Shown here piece after piece: positions 15,702 through 25,400 of a DNA stretch of 64,000 nucleotides. The stretch lies in NCBI RefSeq assembly GCF_016239305.1, contig NZ_JAEHOQ010000017.1:1-64000 (forward strand), read 5' to 3'. The notes under the pieces are model-generated. The model saw only the letters and a list, made by a program, of their open reading frames with translations, was not told the DNA's origin and did no database searches. Positions within the stretch are counted from its first letter, which is position 1. Every line of letters starts with the position of its first letter. Both the position numbers and the translations under genes were made by a program. The stretch is from Proteus vulgaris. GTDB lineage: Bacteria; Pseudomonadota; Gammaproteobacteria; Enterobacterales; Enterobacteriaceae.

Positions 15702-16160
15702 TCAGCGAGTAACACCGATAACCGTTTTTCTTGTGCCCTTTTTCAAATGTGTAATTCTCATTTTCAATGATTTAGTAATATTTTTGGTTTGCTTAATGTC
15801 AGCCCTGATAATTTTAAATTTATCCTCGTATTTTTGAATAAGTTGGCGTACTTCATCAGACCGAATTGAAAAATAGCGTATGTCAAAATCGCCATTACCT
15901 GTGGTTGGAGCATTACGCATAGAGCCAACTTTTTTAGTCGCCTTGTTCATCACAACCATTCCCCATCGAATCCGTACTGAGCCCCTGTCGTTATGAATTA
16001 CTGGCAGGTATGGGGAGAATAGCTGTTTGTTATTTATTTCTTGCATAAACTGTTGGATCAGATTTACCGCATTATCAGCGCATACAGTTATTGCTTCCTC
16101 ACAGTCAGCAAGGATTGCTTCCAGCTTTAGCAATAACGCATCTTCATATGATACTGACAT
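15702..16160 (-). CDS. MobI-like mobilisation protein (inferred)
   Basis: 152 residues, no membrane segment, very basic C-terminus (IKQTKNITKSLKMRITHLKK). The size, its position next to a repeat-rich non-coding region, and the neighbouring transglycosylase and FlhC-like genes all match MobI of IncA/C plasmids and SXT. MobI is needed with TraI to process oriT. I could not confirm the family by sequence. I start at the ATG at 16160; a GTG four codons earlier would leave no room for a ribosome-binding site. It transcribes away from the probable oriT. Confidence 0.55.
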   Translation of the reverse strand: MSVSYEDALLLKLEAILADCEEAITVCADNAVNLIQQFMQEINNKQLFSPYLPVIHNDRGSVRIRWGMVVMNKATKKVGSMRNAPTTGNGDFDIRYFSIRSDEVRQLIQKYEDKFKIIRADIKQTKNITKSLKMRITHLKKGTRKTVIGVTR

Positions 16161-16229
16161 GAATTTCAGCACTCCAGAAAAGGTTCAGAAAAAGTCATTT
16201 TAACATAAACTAATTGTACCGTAACCACC

Positions 16230-16340
16230 CTATTGGTGACTTAATGTTTCGATTACAATAAGTCGTAACTACTGTTTTGGTGACTTAATACGTGAGATAC
16301 ATTAAGTCACCAAAACCCCCTTGGTGACTTAATGTTTTTT
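16230..16340. other. Probable origin of transfer (oriT)
   Basis: TTTTGGTGACTTAAT at 16275-16289 and ATTAAGTCACCAAAA at 16301-16315 are perfect 15-bp inverted arms around an 11-base spacer. The same word also occurs as direct repeats TTGGTGACTTAATGTTT at 16233-16249 and 16321-16337. Several iterated sites around a large inverted repeat, directly upstream of a MobI-like gene, are what MOBH oriTs look like. The nick site cannot be assigned. Confidence 0.6.
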
Positions 16341-16553
16341 GAAAATGTGCCGATAACAATTTTGGTGCAGAAGAAAGAATTGTCTTTCGTAAGCCATAAA
16401 ACACCTATTTTCGACTTAATGTGAATGTTATTAATTTCTTTGGATAATAAGTATCATGCCACTAATTATTTATATTATGTAACATGTTGAATATAAGTGA
16501 AATTTTACTCCCTCTCTGTTTACGCATACTGTAAATAAATGTATAATAAATTG

Positions 16554-16602
16554 CATTAGTCGTAGATAGTGTGTTGACGACTAATGTATGTCTTACTATA
16601 AT
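16554..16602 (+). promoter_or_regulatory. Promoter and operator of the transfer-control operon
   Basis: TTGACG at 16574-16579 and a perfect TATAAT at 16597-16602 are 17 bases apart. A perfect 10-bp inverted repeat, CATTAGTCGT at 16554-16563 and ACGACTAATG at 16577-16586, overlaps the -35 box. A dimeric repressor bound there would block RNA polymerase. The repressor gene is not evident in the window. Confidence 0.75.
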
Positions 16603-16646
16603 TTATACTGATATATACGTATATGCTCAGAATAAGTGAGGGGAGG

Positions 16647-17195
16647 ATGAAACGCTTTCTTCTGTTTTTAAGCATTTTTAATGCTGCGATTTGCGAGGCT
16701 GCTGTTGTAGATTTAACTAATACCTCGTGGGAAAAGCACGCTAAACAATGTAACCTCGATCCGCTTTTACTCTATGCTATTGCTCTTAAAGAGAGCTCCC
16801 ATAGAACAGGCGATAAATCCTTTGTTGCACCCCATCGCTATGCTTTAAATAACCCAATTATGGGCTCTTATTATCCGGTGAACCGAGATGATGCTGTCCG
16901 AAAAGTGCGGGAATATGTAAGCGTTTCAGCATTGACTGATATCGGTATTACACAAATTAATTGGCGTTGGAACGGTAGTAATTATGTTTCTGACCCTGCT
17001 GAGTTATTAGATGTAGATAAGAACATTGAGGTATCAGCGAAGGTCTTGTGTCGAGCGATTGAACTATCTCCAAATGATATAGCGCAAGCCATCGGTAATT
17101 ATCACACACCAAATCCAGCGTTAAAGAACAAAGCTAAAGAATATGGTGAATCAGTTCTGCTCATATGGAAAAGATTGAAAGAAAATGAACAATAA
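16647..17195 (+). CDS. Lytic transglycosylase (SLT domain) of the transfer system
   Basis: 182 residues: signal peptide (MKRFLLFLSIFNAAICEAA), then a short SLT domain with the catalytic glutamate in AIALKESSH (Glu49), the typical TDIGITQINW motif, and AIGNYHTP near the end. It cuts peptidoglycan to let the mating apparatus pass. I start at 16647, where GAGG lies five bases upstream; an in-frame ATG at 16623 would add eight residues and spoil the signal peptide. A transglycosylase gene stands in the same place before acaDC in IncA/C plasmids. It is the first gene behind a strong promoter and overlaps the next gene by 11 bases. Confidence 0.87.
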   Translation: MKRFLLFLSIFNAAICEAAVVDLTNTSWEKHAKQCNLDPLLLYAIALKESSHRTGDKSFVAPHRYALNNPIMGSYYPVNRDDAVRKVREYVSVSALTDIGITQINWRWNGSNYVSDPAELLDVDKNIEVSAKVLCRAIELSPNDIAQAIGNYHTPNPALKNKAKEYGESVLLIWKRLKENEQ

Positions 17196-17739
17196 AATAA
17201 ATTGCTACAACACTGAAATGACTGATGTACTTTTCAGTTTATTAAGTAATTCTGAAAGAGTTGATAATAATCCATTTGTGATCGTCAATTCTGACAAAAC
17301 CTGTTTTGTTGAAGATTTTTCCATTATGAGAGATTTTTTCAGTGGATTGAAAGTGCCTGCTTATATATTAAGCTATAAAGAGGATTCTCAGTCTTTATAT
17401 ACTAAGAAAGACCCAAATTTTAAAAAATCTCTGTTGGATGTTTCATTTTTGCGTTTAACAATGCTAATTGAATCAGCAATTATTAACAGCATGTCTGGCA
17501 CAGATACTAATCATTTCTTTTGGTTTAATGATTGTCAGTCATACAATACAATTAATAAGTTTTCTTTTAAGGAAATACTGTTTTCTTTGTATTCAAAGCA
17601 AATAAATATTACTCCAATTTACAGACCTTCGATTATATCAACTAGATTAGTCGATAGTGATGGTTATCATAAAAAATATGATGATGTATTATTCTATCTT
17701 AAATCTAGAGCGCGCTTATGTGGAAAGGTGTTTAAATGA
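17185..17739 (+). CDS. Probable FlhD-like (AcaD/SetD-type) partner
   Basis: 184 residues, soluble, no obvious motif. It overlaps both neighbours (11 bases with the transglycosylase gene, four with the FlhC-like gene). In IncA/C plasmids and SXT the activator is a complex of an FlhC-like and an FlhD-like chain encoded side by side, so by position this is the partner. It is longer than FlhD (about 115 residues), and the sequence alone does not prove the relation. The later part (LDVSFLRLTMLIESAII, about 87-105) could form the helical dimer interface. Confidence 0.5.
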   Translation: MNNKINCYNTEMTDVLFSLLSNSERVDNNPFVIVNSDKTCFVEDFSIMRDFFSGLKVPAYILSYKEDSQSLYTKKDPNFKKSLLDVSFLRLTMLIESAIINSMSGTDTNHFFWFNDCQSYNTINKFSFKEILFSLYSKQINITPIYRPSIISTRLVDSDGYHKKYDDVLFYLKSRARLCGKVFK

Positions 17740-18296
17740 AATTAACTATTGCGCCAGAAGATTATCAATTAGCAATTGATATGATAAAACTTGGATTTAG
17801 AAAGAATGTAATATTGTCTGAGATTCCAGCAATATCTCCACGTATGTATGGATGTTTACGAAATGATTCAGGAATTGATAATGAGGATAATGATTTTACG
17901 TTAGGACGACTAAGAAAAATTAGCACTATATTAGCTAATCAACATGATAAACGATCTGCAACTGATTTTTTACATGTATATTTAATGACTGCACAAGATC
18001 CAGAAAATAGATTGCAAATAGAAGAATTGGTTGGTGCTTATAAAGCATACCGCCATTTATTTAATGTTCATTGTGGTTTCTTTGATGATCCATTAAAGAA
18101 AAAAATAATTGATCCGAACTTGGCATGGCAAATTGCAACCAATTACCGAAATGGAATAATTGGTTTAACTGGCTGTTTTGAGTGTCGGCAGAAATATATC
18201 TATCTTACACACGAATCAGAGGATTCCTGCAATATGAAATGTCCTTATTGCTCTGAATCTAAAGAAAATGAATTCATTAATAATAAGGGTGAATAA
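17736..18296 (+). CDS. FlhC/AcaC/SetC-family master activator of transfer
   Basis: 186 residues, close to FlhC (192). The four zinc-binding cysteines are in place: Cys147 and Cys150 (TGCFECR), then Cys169 and Cys172 (KCPYC). The preceding helix (WQIATNYRNGIIGLTGC) resembles the FlhC stretch before the zinc site. FlhC-type proteins with an FlhD-type partner bind far upstream of sigma-70 promoters and recruit RNA polymerase. In IncA/C and SXT elements this complex switches on nearly all transfer genes. It overlaps the preceding gene by four bases and shares its last base with the lipoprotein start (TAATG). Confidence 0.82.
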   Translation: MKLTIAPEDYQLAIDMIKLGFRKNVILSEIPAISPRMYGCLRNDSGIDNEDNDFTLGRLRKISTILANQHDKRSATDFLHVYLMTAQDPENRLQIEELVGAYKAYRHLFNVHCGFFDDPLKKKIIDPNLAWQIATNYRNGIIGLTGCFECRQKYIYLTHESEDSCNMKCPYCSESKENEFINNKGE

Positions 18297-19135
18297 TGAA
18301 AAGTTGTAAAATGATTACAGGAATTCTATTTTCATTAGTGTTATCCGGCTGTGCTAATAATGAAAATAGTAATTGGATATATAATAATGAGGCTTCAAAA
18401 CCAGTGGTTGAAAATGGAAGTGAAGCTCTCAAAATCGCTAAATCAATAGGGTTGAATAATCTAGATGATGATGCGGATAATTACACAATCTTTGCTGTGT
18501 TAGTACCAAGTCAGGAAGGAAATTCATTAAAAAAAATTAAGGAACCTATTGTTGTAAGCGATACAAAAGGGATGGATCAGTTAAGAGAAATCATCTCACA
18601 AAGTAAGAATGCAGTAAATGTAGTGGATCTTACCCTTGCTGCAACAGTAAACCCTGTTTTTGGGCTCTTAGCTTTTGATACAAGCACTCCAGAAGAACGA
18701 GCGCCTATGATGGAAGGTCGTTTACTAGTAACCGAATGGGGATCTACACCGCTGAGTTTCAGTGACCAACTTTTGAAATCGAAGCGTATTAACTCTGTCT
18801 TTGATAAATACTTATCAAATGCAATTAAAGCTGAAGTGGCTGGAAATGTTTTAGCATGTAACGCTGCTAAATTTGTATCTGTTACTGAAAATAGAAATAT
18901 TTCCGATCAGAATCTATATGTAAATGTGCATCAAGCACCATTCACTAATCTGAAGTATTCATATAATTATACGGATCATGAGTGTGTTCATTATTTACAC
19001 GATACTGGTAGGTATGAGGAAGAATTCAAGAAAATTAGTGTTGAGTTAGGTCCTGAAACTGTACTGTTTTTGCCGAGCAATTTGAAAAGTGAGCCAAAAA
19101 TAATACGGAATGGTCAGGTATATAAATTTAGATAA
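18296..19135 (+). CDS. Lipoprotein of the transfer-control operon
   Basis: 279 residues with a signal peptide ending in a lipobox (LVLSGC, Cys19), then a soluble periplasmic part with a Gly/Leu-rich middle (LTLAATVNPVFGLLAF, about 118-133) that may contact the membrane. Two later cysteines could pair. It is the last gene of the operon, coupled to the activator gene and closed by a terminator. A lipoprotein encoded with the activator and transglycosylase is likely part of the envelope machinery or of entry exclusion. I recognise no family. Confidence 0.7.
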   Translation: MKSCKMITGILFSLVLSGCANNENSNWIYNNEASKPVVENGSEALKIAKSIGLNNLDDDADNYTIFAVLVPSQEGNSLKKIKEPIVVSDTKGMDQLREIISQSKNAVNVVDLTLAATVNPVFGLLAFDTSTPEERAPMMEGRLLVTEWGSTPLSFSDQLLKSKRINSVFDKYLSNAIKAEVAGNVLACNAAKFVSVTENRNISDQNLYVNVHQAPFTNLKYSYNYTDHECVHYLHDTGRYEEEFKKISVELGPETVLFLPSNLKSEPKIIRNGQVYKFR

Positions 19136-19167
19136 AAAAAATCCCGCTTATTAGCGGGATTTTTTTA
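19134..19167. terminator. Bidirectional terminator
   Basis: ATCCCGCT (19141-19148) and AGCGGGAT (19153-19160) form a perfect eight-base stem with a run of A before and of T after. It serves the lipoprotein gene on + and traN on -. Confidence 0.93.
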
Positions 19168-19168
19168 T

Positions 19169-21940
19169 CTATTCATCTTTAACACTTAACCTTGTTTTCG
19201 CTCTTTGTCTAACTTCATCTAAATCTGTACCTTCAACCCCTCTGGTAAATCGCTCGACAGAGTTTACTCGCTTTCCATCAGCATTGAGTGTACTTCCAGA
19301 ACCCGTATATTTATCGAGGTCAAATTCTTTGAAATCAGGAAGCATGTCGGCTTCTTTAAGTGTTGCGGTCCATTCAGAAAAGTCTATTTTGGTGAAGTCT
19401 ACTTTATCCATATCTGCTAATGTAATTCCTTCACAATTCGGATTTTTTGTATCACCGTATCCTATTGTTCCTCTAACGTGCTCAGTGATTATTCTGGCTA
19501 CCTGAGAGTTATACGCACAGTAGCTACTTTTCTTTTCGATACATGCGCCAAGGACCTTCTTAGAACACCAACTGTCTACCTTTGTCGCTAACTTAGTTTC
19601 TTTTTTGATTGCCAGTTTGAATTCTTCATCGGTACAAGCCCATATAATATTCACCAATAGGTTTGCCATTTGGTATGCCAAGTATGCATATCCGACAACT
19701 GACATGGCTGTTGTGATCGTTGATGAAAGTTGCACTACTGAAGCACCTGAGCTAGCCCCTCCGTTTTCTGCTAATGATTGAGTTGCAGTTTTTCCGCCTT
19801 CAGTAGCTGCGGATTGGAAAATAGCGTTTGTAACAGCCTCACCGAAGGTGTTTGCAGTCCATTCGGCAACTTTGGTTGTTAGGTTGTTAAGCGCTGCTGT
19901 TGTCATCGAGACAACGCCTTTTTCAGCGACTCCTTGAGCTACTTCAGCACCGGCATTTCCAACAAAAGAGTTAAAAGCGGAAATAGCAGGTTTTGTAATA
20001 GCTTCCACCGCATCCATAGCTGCTGTGCTTGCCATATCAAATAAGCCTACACCACCATCAAACAACCCTGCTTCTATCGCTAAGGCATCTGCCGCTCTCA
20101 TAGTCATCATTGAAAGCTGTACGTATTCTATCCAGCTCACACCGACCGGTTGATCACAACAATCTACCCATCCTCCCATAGCCGTTCGGCATGTCAGAGC
20201 TTCACCTTTGAAAATGACACATTGCTCTTTATTCAAAGAAGATTCACCGTTGTTTGCTTCTTCTGCATCAGCACAATTCGTATCTGCCAATGCAAAAGAT
20301 GCCGCATTCAACATAGCAGCCGCTGTTGCAAAATCACCATTCTCTTGAGATGAAGGACGTAAACATGATCCATTTAGACATTGTACAGCGCCGTCACAAA
20401 TTAGCTTTTCATGGACTGCGCCATTATTAAAGGTAACATCTTTTCCACAATCCCATGTTTCACTAGATTGCCAGCAACCAGCAATATCACCTTCTTTTCC
20501 TGTTAAACATTGAGATTTTATAAACGAACAACCTTGCTTCTCGTATTTCTTGCATGTGTTGTTTACCCCATGCTCTTTACCGCAATGCGTGATCACTTCT
20601 GCTCTCTTACAGAATGGTGATATTTTATCTAACGGAGGTGGTACGAAGTCCTCTTTACAGAGTTTGACACCATCTATGACAGCACAACCGTCTTTATCGG
20701 GGATTATTGTGTCATGACAAACAACAGTGTAATCCTGACAAAATCCTTCTTTAATGGCTTTTACAGCCTTGTTAAATTCACTTTGCTGTGGCGAGCTCCA
20801 GACATCATTAGTAAGTGCTTTTTTCTTATCAAATTGAATGCGTAATTGTGCAAAGCCTTCACCTGCACCGGTTACTGATACTCTGTTTTTAAAAAATACC
20901 TCATCATTCGGTTGGACTTTACTAAATTTTTCAGTCACATCAACATTTAACTGCTGATCCCAACTCGTTGAAAGTTCGCACCGACCAGGAGTTTCAGGTG
21001 GAAAAACATCTTTTCCGTGTGGTCCACCCCATACCTGTTCAAGATCAGTGCTTGTACCAGCATAGATTTGCATGTAATCATCCCATTTAGCGCGGGTTAT
21101 TTTTGCGCTAATAACAGCGGTTGGGTTAATAACATTCACAGACATATAATCTTCAAATATTCGGCAGTTACCTTTCCAATAGTCATCACCTACTTTTCCT
21201 AACCAGATATCAACACATGTCTCACCACAGGTTTTAATATTTGCAGGACCTGAATTATGAGATACCAAACCTGCTAAATATGGATGATTAACTATGTAAC
21301 CACCTGTCACATCGACTGTTTTTGTGCATTCCTTATAATCAGGTATGTGCTTTTTATCTACATAATCCTCAAATACCTGTTTTGTTTCGCATTTTGAAAT
21401 AGCATCGGAATATTTTTTTTCATTTGAGAGAAAATCGTTATGAACATTAAAAACATCATCATCTTTGTTAATGTCAATTGAGGAGTGACGGGATGCCCCT
21501 ACTAAAGTTCGGTATGCCTCTCCCTTGGGGCTTTGTTCTGTTTTCAGTTTTTTTGATTCATGAAACCCAATTTCATTTGTTTTGCTATCATTGCCATAGA
21601 CGTTTGATACATCATCTACCCCCATAGCAAAGCTGTCTTTATAATAAATATTGTTAAAATTGACAGATTCACCTTTACCAAATTGTGAAGTACCTTTCGA
21701 ATCTACATTTAGGCTTGGTAATGTTTTATAAAAATTTAAAGCCTCTTTAGCTGTGTCATGACTAGCAGTAACTCCCTCCAGATTATTTTTATCTGTCTGA
21801 TATTTACCTGTGTTTTCTGGAGGTTTTGTCGAAACTTCAGCAAATGAGTTAACGGGTGTTATCATCACTGAGAGATAGGCTATTAGTGATAAATGTGTTA
21901 CCACCGAAGAAAAATTTCTTCTCCTAAAATTTTGAATCAT
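19169..21940 (-). CDS. traN: TraN, outer-membrane mating-pair stabilisation protein
   Basis: 923 residues, signal peptide at the N-terminus, and a very cysteine-rich body (for example CGETCVDIWLG, CKKYEKQGCSF, CLTGKEGDIAGCWQSSETWDC), as in TraN of F and of SXT/IncA/C (about 900 residues). The C-terminal third is Ala-rich with possible membrane-contact helices, then again Cys-rich. It sits in the outer membrane of the donor and contacts recipient receptors, stabilising mating aggregates. Here it is separated from traU and lies alone, facing the activator operon, behind its own promoter upstream of 21940. Confidence 0.9.
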   Translation of the reverse strand: MIQNFRRRNFSSVVTHLSLIAYLSVMITPVNSFAEVSTKPPENTGKYQTDKNNLEGVTASHDTAKEALNFYKTLPSLNVDSKGTSQFGKGESVNFNNIYYKDSFAMGVDDVSNVYGNDSKTNEIGFHESKKLKTEQSPKGEAYRTLVGASRHSSIDINKDDDVFNVHNDFLSNEKKYSDAISKCETKQVFEDYVDKKHIPDYKECTKTVDVTGGYIVNHPYLAGLVSHNSGPANIKTCGETCVDIWLGKVGDDYWKGNCRIFEDYMSVNVINPTAVISAKITRAKWDDYMQIYAGTSTDLEQVWGGPHGKDVFPPETPGRCELSTSWDQQLNVDVTEKFSKVQPNDEVFFKNRVSVTGAGEGFAQLRIQFDKKKALTNDVWSSPQQSEFNKAVKAIKEGFCQDYTVVCHDTIIPDKDGCAVIDGVKLCKEDFVPPPLDKISPFCKRAEVITHCGKEHGVNNTCKKYEKQGCSFIKSQCLTGKEGDIAGCWQSSETWDCGKDVTFNNGAVHEKLICDGAVQCLNGSCLRPSSQENGDFATAAAMLNAASFALADTNCADAEEANNGESSLNKEQCVIFKGEALTCRTAMGGWVDCCDQPVGVSWIEYVQLSMMTMRAADALAIEAGLFDGGVGLFDMASTAAMDAVEAITKPAISAFNSFVGNAGAEVAQGVAEKGVVSMTTAALNNLTTKVAEWTANTFGEAVTNAIFQSAATEGGKTATQSLAENGGASSGASVVQLSSTITTAMSVVGYAYLAYQMANLLVNIIWACTDEEFKLAIKKETKLATKVDSWCSKKVLGACIEKKSSYCAYNSQVARIITEHVRGTIGYGDTKNPNCEGITLADMDKVDFTKIDFSEWTATLKEADMLPDFKEFDLDKYTGSGSTLNADGKRVNSVERFTRGVEGTDLDEVRQRAKTRLSVKDE

Positions 21941-22098
21941 TTTCTTTCCTCATGGTTTTCAGATCATCACATGATAAACACCTTACATTTTTGTTTTTCA
22001 GGATAAATACTTAGAAAAGGGTTCTATTTAGCATGTAATTTTTTATCAAATAAGGTATGATTTGATGGTATATAAATTAATCAGTTGAGGGGGGCGAT

Positions 22099-22353
22099 AT
22101 GTCTTTTAATCACGGTTTCATATACAGACGACCGCGTTATTATCACTTCACCTGTTCGTGTAAGTGTCATGCGGAGAGAATGCAAAAAACAGAACAACAA
22201 GCCGCAGAACAGCGTCAACATGATATTGATTTATATGGCTCTGCTTATGTTAGGAAGCGTGAAAACGGTTCTGGTTTCGGTAGTTTTTTAGAAGATTATG
22301 GATTAGGTATTGCTATCGTCGTTTTTTTGGTGTTTTTTTTAATACCAATTTGA
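22099..22353 (+). CDS. Small C-terminally anchored membrane protein
   Basis: 84 residues with a strong ribosome-binding site (GAGGGGGGCG before the ATG). The N-terminus carries His/Cys pairs (FTCSCKCHAERMQ, about residues 17-29) that could bind a metal, then a charged helix and a C-terminal membrane segment (GIAIVVFLVFFLIPI). It lies on + between traN and traG, which both run on -. In SXT the entry-exclusion protein Eex is encoded beside traG, so this is a weak candidate for that role. It could also be an unrelated small protein. Confidence 0.6.
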   Translation: MSFNHGFIYRRPRYYHFTCSCKCHAERMQKTEQQAAEQRQHDIDLYGSAYVRKRENGSGFGSFLEDYGLGIAIVVFLVFFLIPI

Positions 22354-22373
22354 GTAACACAGGTCATAAAGAT

Positions 22374-22404
22374 AAGGCAAAAACACAATGTTTTTGCCTT
22401 TTTT
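22374..22404. terminator. Terminator between the small membrane protein and traG
   Basis: AAGGCAAAAA (22374-22383) and TTTTTGCCTT (22391-22400) form a ten-base stem followed by TTTTT. It ends the + gene and may also serve traG. Confidence 0.85.
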
Positions 22405-22411
22405 ATATCCG

Positions 22412-25400
22412 TTATCGTGGTTTTATTTGTTCTACCCTTGGCATTGGATTACCTTTTGTAATAATTGTTTTATCTTCACTTGAACCTCCTGATTTTTCGG
22501 GTTTCTCTGGTATAGAACTTGGTGAGAGATCTGTACCTGTAATTATATCCCTACGACTTCTTTGTGGAATTTGATTGCCATTACCACCAGCTAATGTGTT
22601 GTTGGTAATGTTTAATTGGGTATTTCCAGAGCCGGTTCTTGCTTCGATTTGCACATTATTAAGTGCGCTGTAAAGTTGGTCACGGCTGGCATTACCGCCA
22701 TTTTCATAATAAGTATTGGCATAATTAGTAGCAGCTTCGTTAATTTGATTAATGGATGTCGCATTCTTAGCAATAGCTGCGTATTGTGCCAGTCCTTCAG
22801 TAATATTGTTGGATTGTTCATACCCCATAGTCGCAGAGCTAACAGACTTCATAGAATTTAAATTAGCTTTTGTATCTGATTCTATATTGTTTTGATCCGC
22901 GCCCACATTACTAACAGAATTTGTCAAAGCATTCATGCTAGTTGCAATACTCGTACCTTCATTTGAAATACTTTGTGCGCTACTTTCTGATACAGAACTA
23001 CCATGTAATTGCTCTCTAGCTCTCCTAGATTCTGAATAATGCTCAGACATCCCTAGACCCGCACTATTTTTAGCTGAATCATCTTCTATATTAGCCTGTT
23101 GGCTATTTAGGAACTGTTGGGCTTGAGTAGTTGTATTACCATATTTGGTATTAACAGCCCCCTGAGTGCTTGCAATACTGCCTTGAACTTCAGATGCTGT
23201 ATTTTGTGCAATATTCATGTTTCTACTTTCTTCGCCATTCATTGCACCAGTAGGGTTTGTAGCAGGACCAAACAATTCTCCAAAGTGATTAACTAAACCA
23301 CCAGTATCATTTGCCGCATAAATTGTTGCAGCGTTTTCTGCATCTGATGCCCCCATAATAGAACTAAGCTGTTGTTGGTATTCTTTTTTTCTGTTCTGGA
23401 ATTCATCATTACTTAGATTTTCATTATTGATTTTGTCTACAACATTACTATTTTCATTTGCTAAATTTGCTACCTGACCTGCTGTATAAGACTGTTTTGC
23501 AGATACAGAATTATTCGCAGAAACAGTCTCACTATATGATTCTTGGGCTGTTTCTGCTTGCGAAGCGGCTTGTCTGATACTTTTTGCTAATTGTGCTGAT
23601 TCTTGAGTACCACCATGTTTATCAAGTTGGTCAGCAATGTGTTCAGCAAATTGAATGTTATTAGATACACTAGTTGCGTCATTCGTTGCAACAGAGTCAT
23701 TTGTCATTATGCCGGTTGTTTGAGATCCGGAATTACGGTGAATATCGGAGGATTGAGCACTAACGGCAGCGCTACCGCCAATAGAAACGCCTTTACCACC
23801 AGCTCCACCAGTTTCCGGTGAACCTACGCCCATACCACCTGATACGCTTGCGTCACCGGATAAAGCTGTAATTTTGGCACTCTCATCAATAGTAGAGGAT
23901 GTGTTACCAGTTGTGATCATTGAGCCATTATTGGATGAATTGCTAACTGTATTGCTCAAACCGGTATCACTATTGATTGTAGAACCGTAGTTATGAGATG
24001 TATTTATCCCCATAGAACTCAAAGAGCTAACACCTTTATCTATGGCTGAAGTTAAAGTTTCTTGAGCTGTGATATTCCTGTTGGAAGCAGATTGTATAGC
24101 TTGTTGTCTCGTATTTGATAAGTCCAGTTTTGGAGCAGTGCTATTCCCACCTGTTATCGTTGATACTGCATTATGTGCTGATTGTTCAGTAACTGCTGAT
24201 TGCTTGTGTAAAGCAGGAGAATCAGTAGCATCTGGAGTCATTGGTGACGTATCAGGAGCACCTGTTGTTGATAGACCTTTTGTTAATCCCGTGAAAGCAT
24301 AAGAGGAACCAAACACGACAAATGCGCCCAACATCGGTACTGATGCCATCATGTGCCCTGCAATGGCGATATTTTTCTGTGTAACAAATAACAAATGATA
24401 TAAATCGGAGAAACTAGAAGCACCAGAAACCAGCACTGAGATATCAGACTGTGTTTTAGTTAACATAATAGCGTTCATGATAGCCAGCAACGGTTGCCAT
24501 GTTTGAATCCACAAAAGCACCAGAACATATTTAAGGCTTAAACCTACGCCCATTAATCCAAATGCTAAAGCGAAGGCTACAAATGGCACCAGACCGTATA
24601 CAGCCGCTTGTATAAACGACTGAAGATACTGAATCCAAATTAGAAATGAAGAACCTTCAGATGCCCATTTGAATGACTGTTGAATTTGTGACTGTGATTT
24701 AGCAACTGCCGCATATGAGTGATAGGCGTTTTCATTAGCGGTTTGTGGCATATTAACAACGAATGGGTACATTAATAGCTGTGCTTGAAAATCCCGTAGG
24801 TTTTTCCCAGTTGCTCCAAAAAATGTCATTGCTTCAGTCATGGTTTTGTTTGCAAAAGGCAGTGAACACTGGTTCTTGGAGCCATATGTTTTACATTTTT
24901 CACTAAACCCATTTCTTACACTGAGCACACCTTTACCGATTGAGTCAGCTTGTCCGCCAACCATAAGCCTGATACTTTTCATTGCCTCAAGGCAGGACAC
25001 ATCATCAACTTTACCGTTTACTTCAATGGCAATAGTTCTGTTCGGGCTTGTTGCTAGTTGATCATCAAATGGCTTATTCATGATCCCCATGAAACTTTGA
25101 GCCCCTCTTGCAATATCAAATGCAAGGCATTGATTTGTGTAAACCTTTATAGCTTCCTCTAAGTGAGCACTTTTGCTATCGCCACTGGACCAAATTAACG
25201 GATCTCGCATTGCATCAAACATTGATGCAAGGGTATACAATGGGTCAACGGGACCGTTTTCAGTCATGCTTGGCATTGAAAATGCCTGTTCCATTTTTCG
25301 TGTAAACTGATAACCAGTATTGCTGATGATTGATGCTGTAAAACCAACACCGAAAGGTACATTATCAACAGCCCGTACTTCGCCGGTTGTAACATCTTCA

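Noticed and set aside
22085-22291. Alternative + strand frame overlapping the 84-residue protein
   Set aside because: It has no membrane segment or family features and starts before the ribosome-binding site used by the 84-residue gene.
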